Origin: Comamonadaceae bacterium
Lineage (GTDB): Bacteria > Pseudomonadota > Gammaproteobacteria > Burkholderiales > Burkholderiaceae_C
Direction of reading: 5' to 3'
DNA: 35,579 bases
Assembly: GCA_947447615.1 (NCBI GenBank)
Contig: CANFJQ010000015.1
Coordinates: 1-35,579 of the forward strand
Shown here: positions 30,157-35,579 of the stretch, one piece after another
Numbering within the stretch: position 1 is the first letter of the stretch
Layout: each line of letters opens with the position of its first letter
Notes under the pieces: model-generated
Told to the model about the DNA's origin: nothing
The model's input: the letters and a program-made list of their open reading frames with translations, nothing else
The model's database searches: none
Program-made: the position numbers and the translations under genes

Positions 30157-31389
30157 TCAATGCGCAGTGCTCAGATCAGGGCTGCGGGTAATGGCGGCTT
30201 CTTTGATCGGCAGGTTGACCAAACCGGCGAACACACCCAGGGCAATCGCCAGATACCAGGCCACGTCGTAGCTACCGGTGGTGTCATACAAATAGCCGCC
30301 CAGCCACACGCCTAAAAAAGATCCGATCTGGTGGCTCAAAAACACAAAGCCGCCGAGCATGGACAAATGCGCCACGCCAAAAATCTGCGCAATCGTGGCG
30401 TTCGTGGCTGGTATCGTGGACAGCCATAGCAAGCCCATCACCGCGCTAAATATATAGACGCTTGTAGGTGATAGCGGCACGCTGATAAAAACCGCAATCA
30501 CGATGGCGCGGGCGAAATAGATGAACGAAAGAATCAGGCGCTTGGGCATGCGCTGGCCCAGAGCGCCGGAAATATAGGTGCCAAAGACATTGAACAAGCC
30601 GACCAAAGCCAGGGCATAGCTGGCAACCTGGGGGCTCAAGCCCTGATCTTTGAGGTAGCTGGGCATGTGTACCCCGATAAACACCACCTGAAAGCCGCAG
30701 ACAAAATAACCGGCCATCAGCAACTGAAAACTCGGGTAACGAAAGGCTTCCATCAAGGCCTGCACAATGCTTTGCTCGCGCGGCGGGGCCGCGCCCACTC
30801 CAAACACCGGCTCGCGCAGGCCACGGGCCAGCGGCAGTATGACCAAGGCCATGGCCGCCAGCGCCACCAGCGCGTTTTGCCAGCCCAGGCTCTCTATCAG
30901 GCCGCCTTCAATCGGCACCATCAAGAATTGCCCGAAGGAGCCGGCCGCTGCGGCTACGCCCATCGCCCAGGAGCGGCGTTCGGCTGGCACATTGCGTCCG
31001 ATCACGCCGTAGACCACGGCATAGGTCGTACCAGCTTGTGCGATACCCAATGTGACACCGGTAGTCAGCATCAATTGCCAAGGCGCATCGGCATAGGCCA
31101 TCCCAATGAGGCCTATGGCATATAGCAGGCCCCCCGCAATCAGCACCCGAAAAGCGCCAAAGCGGTCGGCCACCATGCCCACAAACACACCCGCTAGTCC
31201 CCATGAAATATTCTGGATGGCCATAGCCAAGCCATAAATTTGGCGCGTCCAATCATGGGCCTGCGTAATGGGCTGTAGCCATAAGCCAAAGCCGTGGCGT
31301 ATGCCCATGGACATGGTCACGATGGCGGCGCCACAGGCTAGAACTTGAAACAGTGGCAGTACGGGCTGCGGTGCGTGAGGGTTTTGCAT
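30157..31389 (-). CDS. MFS transporter
   Basis: From MQNPHAPQPVLPLFQVLACGAAIVTMSMGIRHGFGLWLQPITQAHDWTRQIYGLAMAIQNISWGLAGVFVGMVADRFGAFRVLIAGG; about 12 hydrophobic segments. The ORF track start is 31407. Confidence 0.92.
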   Translation of the reverse strand: MQNPHAPQPVLPLFQVLACGAAIVTMSMGIRHGFGLWLQPITQAHDWTRQIYGLAMAIQNISWGLAGVFVGMVADRFGAFRVLIAGGLLYAIGLIGMAYADAPWQLMLTTGVTLGIAQAGTTYAVVYGVIGRNVPAERRSWAMGVAAAAGSFGQFLMVPIEGGLIESLGWQNALVALAAMALVILPLARGLREPVFGVGAAPPREQSIVQALMEAFRYPSFQLLMAGYFVCGFQVVFIGVHMPSYLKDQGLSPQVASYALALVGLFNVFGTYISGALGQRMPKRLILSFIYFARAIVIAVFISVPLSPTSVYIFSAVMGLLWLSTIPATNATIAQIFGVAHLSMLGGFVFLSHQIGSFLGVWLGGYLYDTTGSYDVAWYLAIALGVFAGLVNLPIKEAAITRSPDLSTAH

Positions 31390-31475
31390 AGGCTTGAATA
31401 TAGCCATTTGCAGGGAAGTAGAGGCGCAAGCCGGGTTGGGCAGGGGAGCAAGGGTGACAACAGGCGCGCCGAAGT

Positions 31476-31495
31476 AACTGGATTTATATACAGTT
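31476..31495. promoter_or_regulatory. Candidate LexA-type box in the MFS/parE divergent intergenic region
   Basis: AACTGGATTTATATACAGTT: CTG-N10-CAG with symmetric AA/TT flanks and AT-rich centre. Confidence 0.45.
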
Positions 31496-31513
31496 AATTT
31501 GCGGCTTTCGCAC

Positions 31514-31519
31514 TACAAT
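31514..31519 (+). promoter_or_regulatory. Candidate -10 element of parE, implying a very short or leaderless transcript
   Basis: TACAAT 8 bp upstream of the ATG at 31528. Confidence 0.4.
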
Positions 31520-31527
31520 CGCCCCCC

Positions 31528-33528
<2,001 letters not shown>

Positions 33529-33567
33529 TTTTTCGGCGTCGTGTTATTTCTATCGGGCGCGCAAAGT

Positions 33568-33619
33568 GCTGTGGGGGCTTCCTCATGGTGGGGTACCACA
33601 AATCGTCAGCCCCCACAGC
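33568..33619. repeat. 12-bp perfect inverted repeat (hairpin) in the parE-parC spacer
   Basis: GCTGTGGGGGCT (33568-33579) / AGCCCCCACAGC (33608-33619), 28-nt loop. Confidence 0.85.
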
Positions 33620-33696
33620 CCTTCGCTCGCCAGTTACTGCTTACCGAAAAAATTGCTGGGTCTTCTTGCTAGCTTGAAAAAATTGCACAAATAGAT

Positions 33697-35579
33697 ATGA
33701 CCGATCAAACCACTCTCGATTTGCTGCCCGCGCCCGAAGGCGATGACCAGCTCAATTTGGCCACCTATGCGCAGCGCGCTTATTTGGAATATGCGCTGTC
33801 GGTAGTCAAAGGCCGTGCGCTGCCCGATGTGTGCGACGGGCAAAAGCCGGTGCAGCGGCGCATTTTGTACTCCATGTCGCGCATGGGGCTGGGCTTTGGC
33901 GGCACCAATAACAACACCGGTGCCAAGCCGGTCAAGAGTGCGCGGGTGGTGGGCGATGTGCTGGGCCGCTTTCATCCGCATGGCGACCAGGCGGCGTATG
34001 ACGCGTTGGTGCGCATGGCGCAGGACTTTTCGCAGCGCTATCCGCTGATCGACGGGCAGGGCAATTTCGGTTCGCGCGATGGTGATGGCGCGGCCGCCAT
34101 GCGCTATACCGAAGCGAGGCTGGCCAAAATCACTAGCCTGTTGCTGGACGAAATCGACCAAGGCACGGTGGACTTTGTGCCCAATTACGATGGTTCCACC
34201 GAAGAACCCAGCCAGTTGCCAGCGCGCCTGCCGTTTGCGCTGCTCAACGGCGCCAGCGGCATCGCGGTAGGTCTGGCGACCGAAATCCCCAGCCACAATT
34301 TGCGTGAGGTGGCGGACGCCTGCGTCGCCCTTATCAAAAACCCCAAGACCAGCGACGAAGAGTTGCTGGCCCTGGTGCCCGGCCCGGACTATCCGGGTGG
34401 CGGGCAAATCATTAGCAGCAGTGTCGATATAGCCGATGCCTACCGCACTGGGCGCGGCTCGCTCAAGGTGCGCGCGCGCTGGAAGATTGAAGACATGGCG
34501 CGCGGCCAGTGGCAATTGGTGGTGACGGAGTTGCCGCCGGGTGTGAGTAGCCAGCGGGTGCTTGAAGAGATTGAAGAGCTCACCAACCCCAAGGTCAAGG
34601 CGGGTAAAAAAGCCTTGTCGCAAGACCAGTTGCAGCTCAAGGCCAGCATGCTGGCGGTGCTCGATTTGGTGCGTGACGAGTCTGGCAAAGAGGCGGCGGT
34701 GCGTTTGGTGTTCGAGCCCAAGACCAGCCGCATTGAGCAGCAAGAGCTGATTACCGCGCTGCTGGCGCATACCAGTTTGGAAAGCTCGGCGCCGATCAAC
34801 CTGACCATGGTGGGGCTGGATGGGCGGCCAACGCAAAAGTCTTTCCGCCAGATGCTGACCGAGTGGATTGCGTTTCGCCAGACCACGGTGGAGCGGCGCT
34901 CGCGCCACCGCCTGGGCAAGGTGCTCGATCGGATCCATATTCTGGAAGGGCGGCAATTGGTGCTGCTCAATATCGACGAAGTGATTGCCATCATCCGCCA
35001 GTCAGATGAGCCGCGCAGTGCGCTGATGGAGCGCTTTCGCCTGTCGGAGCGCCAGGCCGAAGACATCCTGGAAATCCGCCTGCGCCAATTGGCGCGTCTG
35101 GAGGCCATCAAGATCGAGCAAGAGCTTTCTGAGCTGCGCGACGAGCAAAAAAAGCTGGAAGATATTTTGGATAACCCGGCCAGCCTGCGCCGCTTGATGG
35201 TCAAGGAAATCGAGGCGGATGCCAAAACCTTTGCCGATGCGCGGCGCACGCTGATCCAGGCCGAGAAAAAAGCCGTGGCCGAAATCAAAATCGTCGATGA
35301 GCCGGTGACGGTGGTGGTCAGCGACAAAGGCTGGGTGCGCGCACGCGGCGGTCATGGCCACGAGGCGGCGGGCTTTGCCTTTAAGGCCGGCGATGCGCTC
35401 TATGCAACCTTTGAATGCCGCAGTGTCGACACCTTGCTCGCCTTTGGGTCTAACGGCCGGGTGTATTCGGTCGCAGTGGCTTTGCTGCCGGGCGGGCGTG
35501 GCGACGGGCAGCCGCTCACTAGTCTGATCGAGTTGGAGGCAGGCACGCAAATCTTGCATTACTTTGCCGGCCCGGCTGC
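33697..35579 (+). CDS. parC: DNA topoisomerase IV subunit A, 3'-truncated by the window end; absent from the ORF track
   Basis: ATG at 33697: [142 protein letters not shown]; no stop before 35579. Confidence 0.97.
   Translation, partial: MTDQTTLDLLPAPEGDDQLNLATYAQRAYLEYALSVVKGRALPDVCDGQKPVQRRILYSMSRMGLGFGGTNNNTGAKPVKSARVVGDVLGRFHPHGDQAAYDALVRMAQDFSQRYPLIDGQGNFGSRDGDGAAAMRYTEARLAKITSLLLDEIDQGTVDFVPNYDGSTEEPSQLPARLPFALLNGASGIAVGLATEIPSHNLREVADACVALIKNPKTSDEELLALVPGPDYPGGGQIISSSVDIADAYRTGRGSLKVRARWKIEDMARGQWQLVVTELPPGVSSQRVLEEIEELTNPKVKAGKKALSQDQLQLKASMLAVLDLVRDESGKEAAVRLVFEPKTSRIEQQELITALLAHTSLESSAPINLTMVGLDGRPTQKSFRQMLTEWIAFRQTTVERRSRHRLGKVLDRIHILEGRQLVLLNIDEVIAIIRQSDEPRSALMERFRLSERQAEDILEIRLRQLARLEAIKIEQELSELRDEQKKLEDILDNPASLRRLMVKEIEADAKTFADARRTLIQAEKKAVAEIKIVDEPVTVVVSDKGWVRARGGHGHEAAGFAFKAGDALYATFECRSVDTLLAFGSNGRVYSVAVALLPGGRGDGQPLTSLIELEAGTQILHYFAGPA

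Noticed and set aside
33634-34956. 440-aa minus-strand ORF (and 34440..35327, 35002..35559)
   Set aside because: Antisense to the clearly coding parC frame, which runs off the window and so was absent from the ORF track.

Overview
The window looks like a Burkholderiales chromosome segment, probably Comamonadaceae-like; this is inferred from gene content and order (pyrG-kdsA-DUF1330-eno-ftsB, bamC-dapA, parE/parC), not from a search. It has two halves. (A) About 1-14.4 kb is accessory. It holds a very large, 5'-truncated protein made almost entirely of an 8-residue repeat (consensus roughly [VIAF]-x-A-L-x-T-x-Q, about 150 units, nested in a 56-aa/168-bp super-repeat). This is followed by one DxNxDG-type putative Ca-binding domain, a second short octad array and an A/S/T-rich tail. 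Next to it is a compact glycosylation/methylation island: three FkbM-type methyltransferases, a GT4 glycosyltransferase, a fucosyltransferase-like protein with a TPR-like tail, a CmcI-like methyltransferase/hydroxylase, a GT9 (heptosyltransferase family) protein, a SAM methyltransferase with an N-terminal Cys cluster, and a TPR-GT41 (O-GlcNAc-transferase/SPINDLY-like) protein. My main hypothesis is that this is a dedicated surface-glycoprotein system, with the Thr/Ser-rich octad protein as a candidate glycan acceptor. (B) About 14.4-35.6 kb is mostly housekeeping: DUF455 ferritin-like, gamma-carbonic anhydrase, hslO, NadR-like kinase, ftsB, eno, DUF1330, kdsA, pyrG, coaBC, dut, slyD-like, roxA-like cupin, a small lipoprotein, bamC, dapA, a SAM methyltransferase, SDR, MFS, parE and parC (3'-truncated and absent from the ORF track). 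Smaller points here are a LexA-like box upstream of parE, a large hairpin between parE and parC, a Gln at the usual ParC Ser80 position, four back-to-back hairpins after the GT41 gene, and two short coding genes missing from the ORF track. No calls were checked against databases.
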